Numbered from the stretch's first letter, positions 51,952 to 60,578 are shown. The stretch: DNA of 64,000 bases from an uncultured Odoribacter sp. (GCA_944321145.1 CALUKF010000002.1:55506-119505), one strand, 5' to 3'. The notes: a model not told the origin generated them from the sequence alone. Program-made: numbers and translations.

Positions 51952-53595
51952 ATGAAGGAAAACGACACACATCCCAACACCGGCGAACGGCTGCACCGCT
52001 TCACGGCAGACATCGGGGGCATCCCCCTGCCGGAGCAGTTCACCTACCCGTTCCACTACACGCCCCACCCGCTGAGCGTGGAGGCGGCACGGGAAGTGCA
52101 GGCATACCTCGCCGCACGGGAGGACTGGCAGGCGGAAGTGGCACAAGGCAAAATGTTCGGCGTGCTCGTGGTGCGCGACAGCACGGGGCAACCGGGCTTC
52201 CTCACCGCCTTCTCTGGCATGCTGGCAGGGCGCAACTGCCAAGACTACTTCGTGCCTCCCATCTACGACCTGCAAGAGGCAGGCGGTTTCTTCCAGCCGG
52301 AGGAACAGGCGATTTCCTACCTCAACCGCCGCATCGATGCCCTCGAACACGACGGGCAGTACCTCCGCCTCCGCGAAGCCCTCGAAGAGGAGGAACAAAC
52401 CGCCCGCCTCGAAACAGGACTTGCCCGCATGCGCCTCCAGGAAGCCAAAAACCGGCGCGACCAGTGGCGCGCAACGCATCCCGGCGAAGCGGACACGCCG
52501 GAAATGACCCGCGAAAGCCAATTCCAAAAAGCGGAATTCCGCCGCCTCAAACAACGCTGCGCCCAAGCCGTCGCCGCCCGGGCAGCGGAAGTGGAAGCAT
52601 GGGAGCAGGGCATTGCCCGCCTCAAGGAGGAACGCCGCACGCGCTCCGCTGCCTTGCAACGGCGGCTCTTCGAGCAATTCCACATCCTAAACGCCCGCGG
52701 AGAGACCAAAAACCTGTGCACGCTTTTCGCCGAAGCAGGACGCGGAGAACCGCCCGCCGGGGCAGGGGAATGCGCTGCGCCCCGGTTGCTGCAATATGCC
52801 TACCTGCACGGGCTGCAGCCGGTAGCCCTGGCGGAATTCTGGCAAGGCGCCTCCCCACGCACGGAACTGCGCCGCCACGGCTGCTATTACCCCGCCTGCA
52901 AGGGGAAATGCGAACCTGTCTTGCGGCACATGCTGCAAGGATTGGACGTGGAGCCGAACCCACTCGCAGCCGCCACCCCCGCGCCCGTCCTCGACATCGT
53001 GTGGGAAGACCCCTGGCTCGTGGCAGTCAACAAACCCGCCGGCGTCCTAAGCGCCCCCGGCAAGACAGGGCAAATCTCCCTGGCGCAACTGGTCGAGGCA
53101 CGCTATCCCAGCAGCCGGTACGTCCACCGCCTGGACATGGCAACCTCCGGGCTGTTGCTCTTTGCCAAGGATGCAGAGACTTACCGGCAGATGCAGGCAC
53201 TCTTCCACCGCCAGGCAGTCCGGAAGCGTTATGCCGCCTGGGTAGAAGGCATTCTCCCGTCGGACGAGGGCGTCATCGAACTGCCCCTCCGCCCCGACCC
53301 GGACGACCGCCCCCGGCAGTGTGTCGATTTCCGGCACGGGAAGCCTGCCGTGACGCGCTATGCCGTCGTCGCCCGCCGCGAGGGGCGCACGTTGGTGCAC
53401 TTCTACCCCCTCACGGGTAGGACGCACCAACTCCGCGTGCATGCCGCCCATCCCCTCGGGCTGAACGCCCCCATCGTGGGCGATGCGCTCTACGGGCATC
53501 CTGCCGACCGGCTCTGCCTCCATGCCGAAGCCCTCGAATTTACCCATCCCGTCACCGGCAAGCACGTCCGCATCGAAAAAAAGGCTCCGTTCTGA
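51952..53595 (+). CDS. RluA-family pseudouridine synthase with long N-terminal extension
   Basis: 547 residues, about twice the catalytic unit. Catalytic part (about 340-547): 'WEDPWLVAVNKPAGVLSAPG', 'YVHRLDMATSGLLLFAKDAE' with catalytic Asp in HRLD, 'YPLTGRTHQLRVHAAHPLGL', 'IVGDALYGHPADRLCLHAEA'. The N-terminal 330 residues hold a globular start, a charged coiled coil (about 125-225, 'ALEEEEQTARLETGLARMRL'), and a Cys-containing 'HGCYYPACKGKCEPVLRHML' that could bind metal. Converts uridine in rRNA or tRNA to pseudouridine; target unknown. The gene is visibly richer in G+C at third positions than its neighbours. Confidence 0.9.
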   Translation: MKENDTHPNTGERLHRFTADIGGIPLPEQFTYPFHYTPHPLSVEAAREVQAYLAAREDWQAEVAQGKMFGVLVVRDSTGQPGFLTAFSGMLAGRNCQDYFVPPIYDLQEAGGFFQPEEQAISYLNRRIDALEHDGQYLRLREALEEEEQTARLETGLARMRLQEAKNRRDQWRATHPGEADTPEMTRESQFQKAEFRRLKQRCAQAVAARAAEVEAWEQGIARLKEERRTRSAALQRRLFEQFHILNARGETKNLCTLFAEAGRGEPPAGAGECAAPRLLQYAYLHGLQPVALAEFWQGASPRTELRRHGCYYPACKGKCEPVLRHMLQGLDVEPNPLAAATPAPVLDIVWEDPWLVAVNKPAGVLSAPGKTGQISLAQLVEARYPSSRYVHRLDMATSGLLLFAKDAETYRQMQALFHRQAVRKRYAAWVEGILPSDEGVIELPLRPDPDDRPRQCVDFRHGKPAVTRYAVVARREGRTLVHFYPLTGRTHQLRVHAAHPLGLNAPIVGDALYGHPADRLCLHAEALEFTHPVTGKHVRIEKKAPF

Positions 53596-53679
53596 CGCCT
53601 GCGCCTGCATTCCAAAGCACTGGTTTCCAATAAATATAAATAAAAGCGATATGAGCATCGAAATATAATATTTGTTTCG

Positions 53680-53687
53680 TACATTTG
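53680..53687 (+). promoter_or_regulatory. -7 box for rubrerythrin
   Basis: TACATTTG, 53 bases before the ATG at 53741. Confidence 0.55.
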
Positions 53688-53740
53688 TAATGACTAATAT
53701 TGCAACAGAAAAGCAACAATAACCATTAATCAAAAACGTT

Positions 53741-54313
53741 ATGAGTATCAAAGGCACAAAAACAGAGCAAAACCTGCTGAAATCATTCGCAGGAGAGTCA
53801 CAGGCAAGAAGCCGTTACACCTTCTTTGCAAGCGTTGCAAAGAAAGAAGGGTATGAACAAATCGCAGGCGTCTTCATGGAAACCGCCGAACAAGAGAAAG
53901 AACATGCCAAGAAATTCTTCAAATACCTGGAAGGCGGCATGGTAGAAATCACCGCAGCCTATCCCGCAGGCATCATCGCCACGACTGCCGAGAACCTGAA
54001 AGCCGCAGCCGAAGGCGAAAACGAGGAATGGGACCAGCTCTATCCGGAGTTTGCCCGCATAGCCGACGAAGAAGGCTTCCCGCAAATTGCCAACACCTTC
54101 CGCCAGATTGCCAAGGTAGAGGCTGAGCACGAGAAACGCTACCGCACCCTCCTCGCCCGCGTGGAATCCGGCAAATTCTTCGAACGCGACGAAGAAATCG
54201 AATGGCAATGCCGCAACTGCGGATACGTCCTCAAGAGCAAGAAAGCCCCGATGAAATGCCCCGCATGCGAACACCCGCAGGCATTCTTCGAGCCGAAAAA
54301 GAACAATTATTGA
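53741..54313 (+). CDS. rbr: Rubrerythrin
   Basis: 190 residues. N-terminal diiron ferritin-like domain with Glu ligands in 'KSFAGESQARSRYTFFASVA' and 'METAEQEKEHAKKFFKYLEG', second set 'IAKVEAEHEKRYRTLLA'. C-terminal rubredoxin Fe(Cys)4 site: 'WQCRNCGYVLKSKKAPMKCP ACEH'. Peroxide-reducing enzyme protecting anaerobes from oxygen. Monocistronic with a strong terminator. Confidence 0.97.
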   Translation: MSIKGTKTEQNLLKSFAGESQARSRYTFFASVAKKEGYEQIAGVFMETAEQEKEHAKKFFKYLEGGMVEITAAYPAGIIATTAENLKAAAEGENEEWDQLYPEFARIADEEGFPQIANTFRQIAKVEAEHEKRYRTLLARVESGKFFERDEEIEWQCRNCGYVLKSKKAPMKCPACEHPQAFFEPKKNNY

Positions 54314-54333
54314 TAGGCAATGATTTTACTCGC

Positions 54334-54365
54334 AAAGCCGGAACCGGACTGCCCGTTCCGGCTTT
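54334..54365 (+). terminator. Terminator after rubrerythrin
   Basis: Stem AAAGCCGGAAC/GTTCCGGCTTT, 10-base loop, followed by GCTTTTT. Confidence 0.85.
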
Positions 54366-54476
54366 GCTTTTTAAAGAAGAGCCCCCAGCAAGCCAATAAG
54401 CAGCGCTATTTTTATTTCATACGGATAATTTGCAATTATTTTCCCGCGCCCCGCTTGCACATCCCGAACTTTTCCC

Positions 54477-54484
54477 TACTTTTG
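54477..54484 (+). promoter_or_regulatory. -7 box for the lipoprotein at 54518
   Basis: TACTTTTG, TAnnTTTG consensus, 33 bases before the ATG. Confidence 0.55.
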
Positions 54485-54517
54485 CGCCCGATAAAACAAC
54501 ATTAAAAACTAAAAACG

Positions 54518-55123
54518 ATGAAAACAACAGAAATGGTAAAAAAATGCCTGCTGCTCCCCTTGCTGGCTGCAGCATTCATCGCCTGCTCAGACGATGACGA
54601 CAACAACGGTGGAAACAACGACGGAAAAGAAACCGCTTCTTTCACCTACGAGTTCAAAACCAACCAGACCGTGCTTGACATGGCAGACGTGACCATCCGT
54701 TACATGGGTGCCGACAGCGTGCAGCACGAAGAACCCCTCACCGACACCGTGTGGACAAAAACCCTCACCGCCGACCATTGGGACGCTATTGCAGGCTTCC
54801 AAGTAGAATGGAAGCTGAAAGCTGATTTCGAGAACACGGCAGAGTCCTATGAAATCGCAAATGCCTACATCTGCTCGGCAAAAGCCCTTAAAGGCGAAGG
54901 CGTGGTTGATTTCAAGAATCACCAAAACAGCGAAAAGATGACCATCGGTGCTGACAAAATCGTTGAATACTTCGCTGACGGCATCGCTTGCAGCCATGCC
55001 GACCGCATCGACGCCGCAGGAAATGTTACCGACACTGAAATCACTTGGGGCGAGGACGAAAACACTCCCGAAAATCCCGATGAGGGCGGAGAAGAAACTC
55101 CCGAAACTCCGGGACAAGAATAA
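54518..55123 (+). CDS. Hypothetical lipoprotein
   Basis: 201 residues, not recognised. Lipobox FIAC (Cys23), then an acidic SDDDDNNGG linker typical of surface-exposed Bacteroidetes lipoproteins. One probable beta-domain follows ('TYEFKTNQTVLDMADVTIRY' to about residue 170), then a low-complexity acidic tail ('ENTPENPDEGGEETPETPGQ'). Monocistronic with its own promoter and terminator. Confidence 0.8.
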   Translation: MKTTEMVKKCLLLPLLAAAFIACSDDDDNNGGNNDGKETASFTYEFKTNQTVLDMADVTIRYMGADSVQHEEPLTDTVWTKTLTADHWDAIAGFQVEWKLKADFENTAESYEIANAYICSAKALKGEGVVDFKNHQNSEKMTIGADKIVEYFADGIACSHADRIDAAGNVTDTEITWGEDENTPENPDEGGEETPETPGQE

Positions 55124-55150
55124 CAACTTTTACTCTTGCTTACATAAAGA

Positions 55151-55176
55151 AGCCCGGCAGCTTGCGCTGCCGGGCT
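55151..55176. terminator. Terminator between convergent lipoprotein genes
   Basis: Perfect 11-bp stem AGCCCGGCAGC/GCTGCCGGGCT with loop TTGC, followed by TTTTT; A-rich on the other side, so it may act in both directions. Confidence 0.85.
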
Positions 55177-55199
55177 TTTTTGCATCCCCCACAAAACTC

Positions 55200-56057
55200 T
55201 TATTCCTCGTAAATGAACGTATAAATCTCCACATATCCATAGTCGCCTATCTTTGTTGCAACTGTTGCTTCCCGTACATAGCCCTCATCGTCCACCGTAT
55301 ATTCAAACTCAGCTACATAACCTTCAGACTCCATACGTGCGGGCAACTTTTGGTAACGCTTTCCTGCAATGCACAACAAATATTCATTGGAATAACTAAA
55401 CAAATCATTATAAATAAAATCAATATTCATATTATTTGCCACATTGCTTACCTCAATGGTGCTATGTCCTACATCCGTCATCTTTTCACCATCCTCTTCA
55501 TACTCAAATATATGATCCATGCTTTTCAAATTACCGCCACTGACATGCAATACTTTATACTCTAGATTACCATTAGAAACCCATTCATCATTTTCCAACT
55601 CGAAATAAGTATAATCAATCCGATTCAGGTAACCACCTGAATATTTATATTCGCATTCATCCCGATAACCGGAATATTCAGTCACATGCTTCACCACATA
55701 ACCGTCATTATTCAACTCATAAACCTCATCCTCCCCATCCTCTTCATCTATCACTGTAATCTTCTTATCTTCATAAACCACAGTGTAGTCATCTGAAGAA
55801 TTGCTGTTCTCACTCGTACGAGAAATCTTTGAAAGGCGTCCCTGTGCATCATAATCAAAAAGTGTGATATACTTATTAGAAGAGTTGTTATTTTGCTCTT
55901 CCACCCGTACCAGCTTCTTCTCCTTTACTACAACGCCGGAGCCGCCGTTTCCGGCACCTTCACCATTACCCTTGAAACCATCATCATCATCGGAACATGC
56001 CGTGAACATCGCCATGGCGCACATTATCGCGCCTGTCATCCATAAAGTTGTCTTCAT
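55200..56057 (-). CDS. Hypothetical lipoprotein, DUF4595-like repeats
   Basis: 285 residues. Lipobox FTAC (Cys21), acidic linker SDDDDG, glycine-rich spacer. Body made of short beta repeats of the YD/RHS-like kind: 'YITLFDYDAQGRLSKISRTS', 'VYELNNDGYVVKHVTEYSGY', 'CEYKYSGGYLNRIDYTYFEL', 'EFEYTVDDEGYVREATV'. This resembles Bacteroidetes DUF4595-type lipoproteins. Role unknown. Lower G+C than flanking genes. Minus-strand promoter at 56099-56106. Confidence 0.75.
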   Translation of the reverse strand: MKTTLWMTGAIMCAMAMFTACSDDDDGFKGNGEGAGNGGSGVVVKEKKLVRVEEQNNNSSNKYITLFDYDAQGRLSKISRTSENSNSSDDYTVVYEDKKITVIDEEDGEDEVYELNNDGYVVKHVTEYSGYRDECEYKYSGGYLNRIDYTYFELENDEWVSNGNLEYKVLHVSGGNLKSMDHIFEYEEDGEKMTDVGHSTIEVSNVANNMNIDFIYNDLFSYSNEYLLCIAGKRYQKLPARMESEGYVAEFEYTVDDEGYVREATVATKIGDYGYVEIYTFIYEE

Positions 56058-56098
56058 TTTCTTTTTGATTAATACTTAACATACATTTTTAGACGTGG

Positions 56099-56106
56099 CA
56101 AATATA
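56099..56106 (-). promoter_or_regulatory. -7 box for the lipoprotein at 55200-56057
   Basis: TATATTTG on the minus strand, 41 bases before the ATG at 56057. From here to 56330 I see no gene or clear structure. Confidence 0.55.
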
Positions 56107-56330
56107 CACAAAGCACATAGCAAACACGTCTCCCCAATGCCAATATTTTATTAATGAAACGTTAATCCTTAGCGGTTATGGAAATGTCCTGACATACAAA
56201 GCTGCCATCGCGCCGGCAATCTTTTGAAACCCCATTGGAAACATAAACTTTGTTAAAATACGCCCTTGATTCGCCCGTTTGTCCCTCAATGGTAAAGCAT
56301 TATCCTCCAGCAGAATGGCATATATCATGT

Positions 56331-56374
56331 CTATCTCATCCCTATCCCCTCTCTATCTACTCGCTATTTGGAGA
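56331..56374. repeat. 11-bp tandem array, four units
   Basis: CTATCTCATCC, CTATCCCCTCT, CTATCTACTCG, CTATTTGGAGA at 56331, 56342, 56353 and 56364. It ends 16 bases before the promoter of the DUF6266 gene. Units recall the CCTATT 11-mers of element 2. Confidence 0.75.
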
Positions 56375-56390
56375 TAGGGGAAATATTTTG

Positions 56391-56398
56391 TATATTTG
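56391..56398 (+). promoter_or_regulatory. -7 box for the DUF6266 gene
   Basis: TATATTTG, consensus match, giving a leader of about 140 bases before ATG 56544; nothing else recognised in the leader. Confidence 0.5.
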
Positions 56399-56543
56399 TC
56401 GGAGGAAGTAATATATTATTTTGTATCCAGAGCTTAACCATTGCCTTACCTATGTGAGAGGATATGCCGGGCACAAGAAGGGCAATAAGCAAGGCAGGCG
56501 GAAAGCAAAGATGCAAAATGCGAAACATTTAAAATAGAGAGAC

Positions 56544-57191
56544 ATGGCTATCGTCAAACCAACATTGGGAAAGATTTCCGGACGGGTCGGCAACATGATT
56601 GTCTATGAAGTGAAAGGGCAGACACGCATGCGGTCGGAACCGCTTGACGCCAAGAATCCCCGGACACCCAAACAGGTGGCGCACCGTAACAAAGTGCGCG
56701 GCATTTCGGACTTGTTCAATTCAACAGACATGCGTTTGCTGGGGACGTTCGACCGGGCAACAGCGGACACACTGATGAACGGGTATAATCTCTTCCTGAA
56801 ACGCAACCTTAAAGCGCTCAATGCCGAAGGGCAAGTGGGCGACCCGGCAAAGTTGTGCCTTGCCGCAGGGGTGTTGCCGCTGCCTTCATCGCTCAGTGTG
56901 GAGACGGAGGAGGACGGGACGGTGCGTTTCGCATGGGGCGAGTTGCACAATCCTGATTGGAATAGCTCTTGGGATAAGCTGCAAGTGGCAGCTTACGGGG
57001 AATGCTTGGAGGAAGATGATGACGAGCTCTACCTCTACCTTCTCGCGAAGGACATTGCTCCCGCCCATAAGCATGGGTGCGAGTGGCGCCTGCCGGAGAA
57101 TACGCCGCGCCCCGTGTGGCTCTACGGCTTTTTCAGCAATGAGGTGTCGGGCAAGGGGACGGACAGCTTCCTTATCGGGCATTTCGATTAA
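56544..57191 (+). CDS. DUF6266-family protein
   Basis: 215 residues. The opening 'MAIVKPTLGKISGRVGNMIV YE' with 'GQTRMRSEPLDAKNPRTPKQ' is the recognisable start of this Bacteroidetes family of unknown function. Middle: 'ATADTLMNGYNLFLKRNLKA LN'. C-terminal part (about 115-215) is beta-rich ('RFAWGELHNPDWNSSWDKLQ'). No signal peptide. Unusually long leader with an 11-bp array just upstream of the promoter. Followed by a terminator shared with the fucosidase. Confidence 0.8.
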   Translation: MAIVKPTLGKISGRVGNMIVYEVKGQTRMRSEPLDAKNPRTPKQVAHRNKVRGISDLFNSTDMRLLGTFDRATADTLMNGYNLFLKRNLKALNAEGQVGDPAKLCLAAGVLPLPSSLSVETEEDGTVRFAWGELHNPDWNSSWDKLQVAAYGECLEEDDDELYLYLLAKDIAPAHKHGCEWRLPENTPRPVWLYGFFSNEVSGKGTDSFLIGHFD

Positions 57192-57304
57192 CGATTAACA
57201 ATGAATGATTAACGAAGAGAGAAGAAATATGCCCCTTACCGGGCAGCGTGACAATGAGTTGAGTGGATGAATCGAATTAGACCAAAACCCAATTTAAGTA
57301 ATTA

Positions 57305-57339
57305 AAAAGGGCATGCAACTTGAGGTTGCATGCCCTTTT
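57305..57339. terminator. Bidirectional terminator between DUF6266 and fucosidase genes
   Basis: Perfect 15-bp stem beginning AAAAGGGCATGCAAC with loop TTGAG; A run on the left and T run on the right make it work for both convergent genes. Confidence 0.85.
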
Positions 57340-57344
57340 CTCGT

Positions 57345-59426
57345 TCATCGCTTATCGTTCGTCGTTAATCGGATGCGGAGGTCGCGGAAGCCGATGTCGC
57401 TGTTCTTGTTGGCGGGGTGGGTGATGCCGAAGCGGCATTCGTGGATGACGGAGGGGTCGACGGTGAAGGCGTCGAGGGGCAGGGCGTACATTTCCTGCGG
57501 AACCTCCGGGTCGATGAGGTAGGAAACGTGGTCGCCGTAGCGGTTGTAGAGCTCAACGATGAGGGTGTTCTCGCCGCGCTTGAGGGGCAGGCGGAGCACT
57601 TCGGGCTTGGAAGGAACGCCGCCGACGTAGGTGCGGACGGAGATGTCCTCGCCGTTGAGGATGACGCGGAAGCCATCAGCCACACCGAAGCGGACGAGGA
57701 TGTCCTGGTCGCGGTCGGAACGGATGGAGTGGCGGACGTAAACGGCTTGTTTGGCACCCGTGGGGATGTCGAGGGGTATGCCCCAAGAAAGCCCTTCGAG
57801 GGGCGCAGGAGCCGCCTCGGATTCAAAAGGCACGGCGTTGAAACGGTCGTCGCAAGGGGGATAGATGGAGACTTCGCCCCAATGCACGGAGCCGGGCTTG
57901 ACGGCGAGAGGCTCAGGAGTGCCGCCGGAGAGGCGGATGTTGCGGGCAACGCCGTCGAGGGTGAGGGTCACTTCGTCGCCTTCATTGCCGGCGGTGTAGA
58001 GAAGCACGGGACGGATGGAGGATGCCTTGGAGGTGAAGTGCCAGGTCATGCCGACGATGCTCCGGTAGGTGGAGTAATAGTCCATGCTGGAGTAAGCGTA
58101 GACGGGAACGGCATTGGCAAGGGAAAGTTCGGTGGTTTTCAACACTTCGTCGGGCACCACGCGAAGGTCGCCGGAGAAGGATATTTTCAAGACGGTCATA
58201 CCGCAATCGGGCTGCACGGAGGCAGGGACAACGACGTGGAGGTCACGGCCTTTCTGGCGGTATTCCACGGGCGTGCCATCGGCAAGGAGGACGGCGGCAG
58301 ATGCCTGCGCAAGAATGCCGGAGAGGCGGAGGGTGCGGTCAGACGGCATTTCGGAAACGAAAAGGTAAAGGTCGTTGCCTTTGCGGGTGACAGCCCCCCA
58401 AGGGAAGGAGTGGTCGAAGGGGGAGGCAGTGGTGCCGTAAATGGCTTCGGCGTAGCGGCTGACCCAAGCGCCCATGCGGAGCAGGGCATCGCGCTCAAAC
58501 GCCACCACGGAGCCGTCGCCCCGGGGACCGATGTTGAGGAGGTAGTTGCCCCCACGGCTGATGACGTTCACAAGGCTAAGGAGCTTCTCGTTGACCTTGT
58601 CGGAGAGGCTGCCGCGTTCTTGCCAAGAGCGGTAGCTCCAAGTTTCGTTGAAGAAGGATGCGGCGGTCTGCCAGGGGGTACCAATCTTATAGTCGGGGAT
58701 TTTATTGTCTGCCATGACGGCGAAATCGCCCCGGTCGTTGCCCAGACGCCCGCTAATCATGCACTGGGGCTGGAGGCGGGTGACAAGGTCATAGAGTTCC
58801 TTGCTCTGTGCGGAGGTGAGAGAACCCATGTCGAACCAGATTTCAGACACGGAACCGTAGCGGGTCATGATTTCCTCTACTTGCTTCATGTTGTAGCGAT
58901 GGTGCTCAGGAGACACCGCGTCGGCATTGTGAGGAGTGATGCGGGTGCCGGGGAAATGCCAGTCGATGAGGGAGAAGTAGACTGCAAAGCGGATGCCTTG
59001 GCGTTGGCAGGCTTCGGAAAGCTCCTTCATGGGGTCGCGCCGGAAAGGAGTGGCGTCGACGATGTTGTAGTCGGAGTACTGCGTGTGGTACATGCAGAAG
59101 CCGTCGTGGTGCTTGGAAGTGAAGACGATGGACTTCATGCCGGCAGCCTTGGCAAGGGCAACGATGGAGTCGGCGTTCCAATGCACGGGGTTAAAGCGGG
59201 CAGCGACTGCCTCGTAGTCTGCCTTGGGTATTTTGGCAAAGGACTGTATTTGTTCGCTATAGCCATCGCGGACGGGTTGTCCGTTCCAGACGCCGCCCAG
59301 CTCGGAATACAAGCCGAAGTGAATGAACATAGAGTATTTCTGTGCCAACCATTCGGGGTTGGGTTTCTGCTGTGCAACGGCGATTTGCGCCACGAGCAGG
59401 AATGTGATAAAGAGTAGTTTACGCAT
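57345..59426 (-). CDS. Alpha-L-fucosidase, GH29
   Basis: 693 residues from ATG 59426 (MRKLLFITFL), which begins a signal peptide ending near AVAQQ; the longer ORF upstream is not used. GH29 blocks: 'WLAQKYSMFIHFGLYSELGG', 'AGMKSIVFTSKHHDGFCMYH', 'GIRFAVYFSLIDWHFP', catalytic nucleophile in 'GSVSEIWFDMGSLTS', 'NYLLNIGPRGDGSV'. After the barrel come beta domains (about 390-693), including a likely carbohydrate-binding module. Releases fucose from glycans such as mucin in the periplasm. No other glycan genes next to it. Confidence 0.94.
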   Translation of the reverse strand: MRKLLFITFLLVAQIAVAQQKPNPEWLAQKYSMFIHFGLYSELGGVWNGQPVRDGYSEQIQSFAKIPKADYEAVAARFNPVHWNADSIVALAKAAGMKSIVFTSKHHDGFCMYHTQYSDYNIVDATPFRRDPMKELSEACQRQGIRFAVYFSLIDWHFPGTRITPHNADAVSPEHHRYNMKQVEEIMTRYGSVSEIWFDMGSLTSAQSKELYDLVTRLQPQCMISGRLGNDRGDFAVMADNKIPDYKIGTPWQTAASFFNETWSYRSWQERGSLSDKVNEKLLSLVNVISRGGNYLLNIGPRGDGSVVAFERDALLRMGAWVSRYAEAIYGTTASPFDHSFPWGAVTRKGNDLYLFVSEMPSDRTLRLSGILAQASAAVLLADGTPVEYRQKGRDLHVVVPASVQPDCGMTVLKISFSGDLRVVPDEVLKTTELSLANAVPVYAYSSMDYYSTYRSIVGMTWHFTSKASSIRPVLLYTAGNEGDEVTLTLDGVARNIRLSGGTPEPLAVKPGSVHWGEVSIYPPCDDRFNAVPFESEAAPAPLEGLSWGIPLDIPTGAKQAVYVRHSIRSDRDQDILVRFGVADGFRVILNGEDISVRTYVGGVPSKPEVLRLPLKRGENTLIVELYNRYGDHVSYLIDPEVPQEMYALPLDAFTVDPSVIHECRFGITHPANKNSDIGFRDLRIRLTTNDKR

Positions 59427-59455
59427 AGTGTGATGTTTAAAATAATATTTTCGGG

Positions 59456-59463
59456 CAAAGGTA
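59456..59463 (-). promoter_or_regulatory. -7 box for the fucosidase gene
   Basis: TACCTTTG on the minus strand, 29 bases before the ATG at 59426. Confidence 0.55.
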
Positions 59464-59487
59464 GGGATAATGTTCGGGATTACAAAA

Positions 59488-59811
59488 TCAGCGGAGCTTG
59501 GGGTTGGAGCGGTGGCGTTCGGGGTCGCGGGCGGTCTTTTTGGCAAAGGATGCCTCGATGGCGGCGGTGAGGTCGACGCCGGTCTGGTTGGCAAGGCAGA
59601 CGAGCACCCAAAGGACATCCGCCATTTCCTCGGCAAGGTTGTCGCGCTCGCCGGGCTTGAAAGACTGTTCGCCGTATTTACGCGCCATGACACGGGCGAG
59701 TTCGCCGACTTCCTCCATGAGGACGGCGGTGTTGGTGAGTTCGTTGAAGTAGCGGACGCCGTATTGCTTAATCCAGGCGTCGACTTGTTGCTGAAGGTCG
59801 CGGAGTTCCAT
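59488..59811 (-). CDS. MazG-like nucleotide pyrophosphohydrolase
   Basis: 107 residues from ATG 59811 (MELRDLQQQV). Single MazG fold with EExxE-12-ExxD type metal site: 'VLMEEVGELARVMARKYGEQ' and 'NLAEEMADVLWVLVCLANQT'. Hydrolyses (d)NTPs to monophosphates. Start is one base from the dtd stop, so they form an operon. Confidence 0.92.
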   Translation of the reverse strand: MELRDLQQQVDAWIKQYGVRYFNELTNTAVLMEEVGELARVMARKYGEQSFKPGERDNLAEEMADVLWVLVCLANQTGVDLTAAIEASFAKKTARDPERHRSNPKLR

Positions 59812-59812
59812 G

Positions 59813-60265
59813 TCAGATGCGGTTTTTGGTGTCGATGAGGATGGTAACGGGACCGTCGTTGACCAGTTCCACCTGCATGTCTGCGCCAAAGACGCCGGTG
59901 GGAACGGGTTTGCCAAGGGTGTCGGCGAGGACTTGGACGAAGCGCTCGTAGAGGGGGACGGAGATTTCGGGTTTGGCAGCGTCGATGTAAGAGGGGCGGT
60001 TGCCTTTGCGGGTACGTGCCATGAGGGTAAACTGGCTGACAGCAAGGATGTCGCCGCCGGTTTCCAAAATGGAACGGTTCATCACGCCTTCCTCGTCATC
60101 GAAGATACGCAGGTTGGCAATTTTGGCTGCAAGCCAGGAGATGTCCTCGTCGGTGTCGTCCGCCTGGATGCCTACCAGGACGAGCATGCCGGCAGAAATG
60201 GAGGAATGGAGGGTGCCGCCGATGGTGACGGAGGCGCGCTGTACACGTTGTATAACTGTTTTCAT
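59813..60265 (-). CDS. dtd: D-aminoacyl-tRNA deacylase
   Basis: 150 residues from ATG 60265 (MKTVIQRVQR). Removes D-amino acids from tRNA. Signature blocks: 'RVQRASVTIGGTLHSSISAG', 'ILAVSQFTLMARTRKGNRPS' (SQFTL), 'PVPTGVFGADMQVELVNDGP' (the Gly-cisPro region is read as 'GP VTI'). First gene of a pair with the MazG-like gene; TAATTTTG box on the minus strand at 60293-60300. Confidence 0.96.
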   Translation of the reverse strand: MKTVIQRVQRASVTIGGTLHSSISAGMLVLVGIQADDTDEDISWLAAKIANLRIFDDEEGVMNRSILETGGDILAVSQFTLMARTRKGNRPSYIDAAKPEISVPLYERFVQVLADTLGKPVPTGVFGADMQVELVNDGPVTILIDTKNRI

Positions 60266-60292
60266 TGTTATCCGTTTTGTCGTTCTGTCCGG

Positions 60293-60300
60293 CAAAATTA
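60293..60300 (-). promoter_or_regulatory. -7 box for dtd
   Basis: TAATTTTG on the minus strand, 27 bases before the ATG at 60265. Confidence 0.55.
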
Positions 60301-60422
60301 GGAATAATCGGGGAAATTGGCGTGTTTTGGACAGGGATTTTGTGATGAGTAGCCAAGAGAGGAAAGAGTATTTCTTTTGCAAAAAGTGGGGAGGGGGATG
60401 GCGGTTTTTCCGATTTATTTTG

Positions 60423-60430
60423 TATTTTTG
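60423..60430 (+). promoter_or_regulatory. -7 box for tRNA-Arg
   Basis: TATTTTTG, 13 bases before the tRNA; TAnnTTTG match. Confidence 0.5.
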
Positions 60431-60443
60431 TCCGTTGAAATCC

Positions 60444-60515
60444 GGCTGAGTAGTTCAATGGATAGAACGGAAGTTTCCTAAACTTTAAATTCGGGTTCGA
60501 TTCCCGGCTCGGCTA
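60444..60515 (+). tRNA. tRNA-Arg (anticodon CCT)
   Basis: 72 nt cloverleaf. Acceptor GGCTGAG/CTCGGCT (two wobble pairs), anticodon stem GAAGT/ACTTT around TTCCTAA (anticodon CCT), T loop TTCGATT. Discriminator A. Confidence 0.93.
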
Positions 60516-60578
60516 CTATTTGAAAATAAGGCGGATACGTCATCCAATTTAAGAATCTACCCATAGGAGGAACAGACC

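Noticed and set aside
56107..56330. Small gene in the 486-bp gap upstream of DUF6266
   Set aside because: Only short frames without signal or domain; no promoter-start pairing found.
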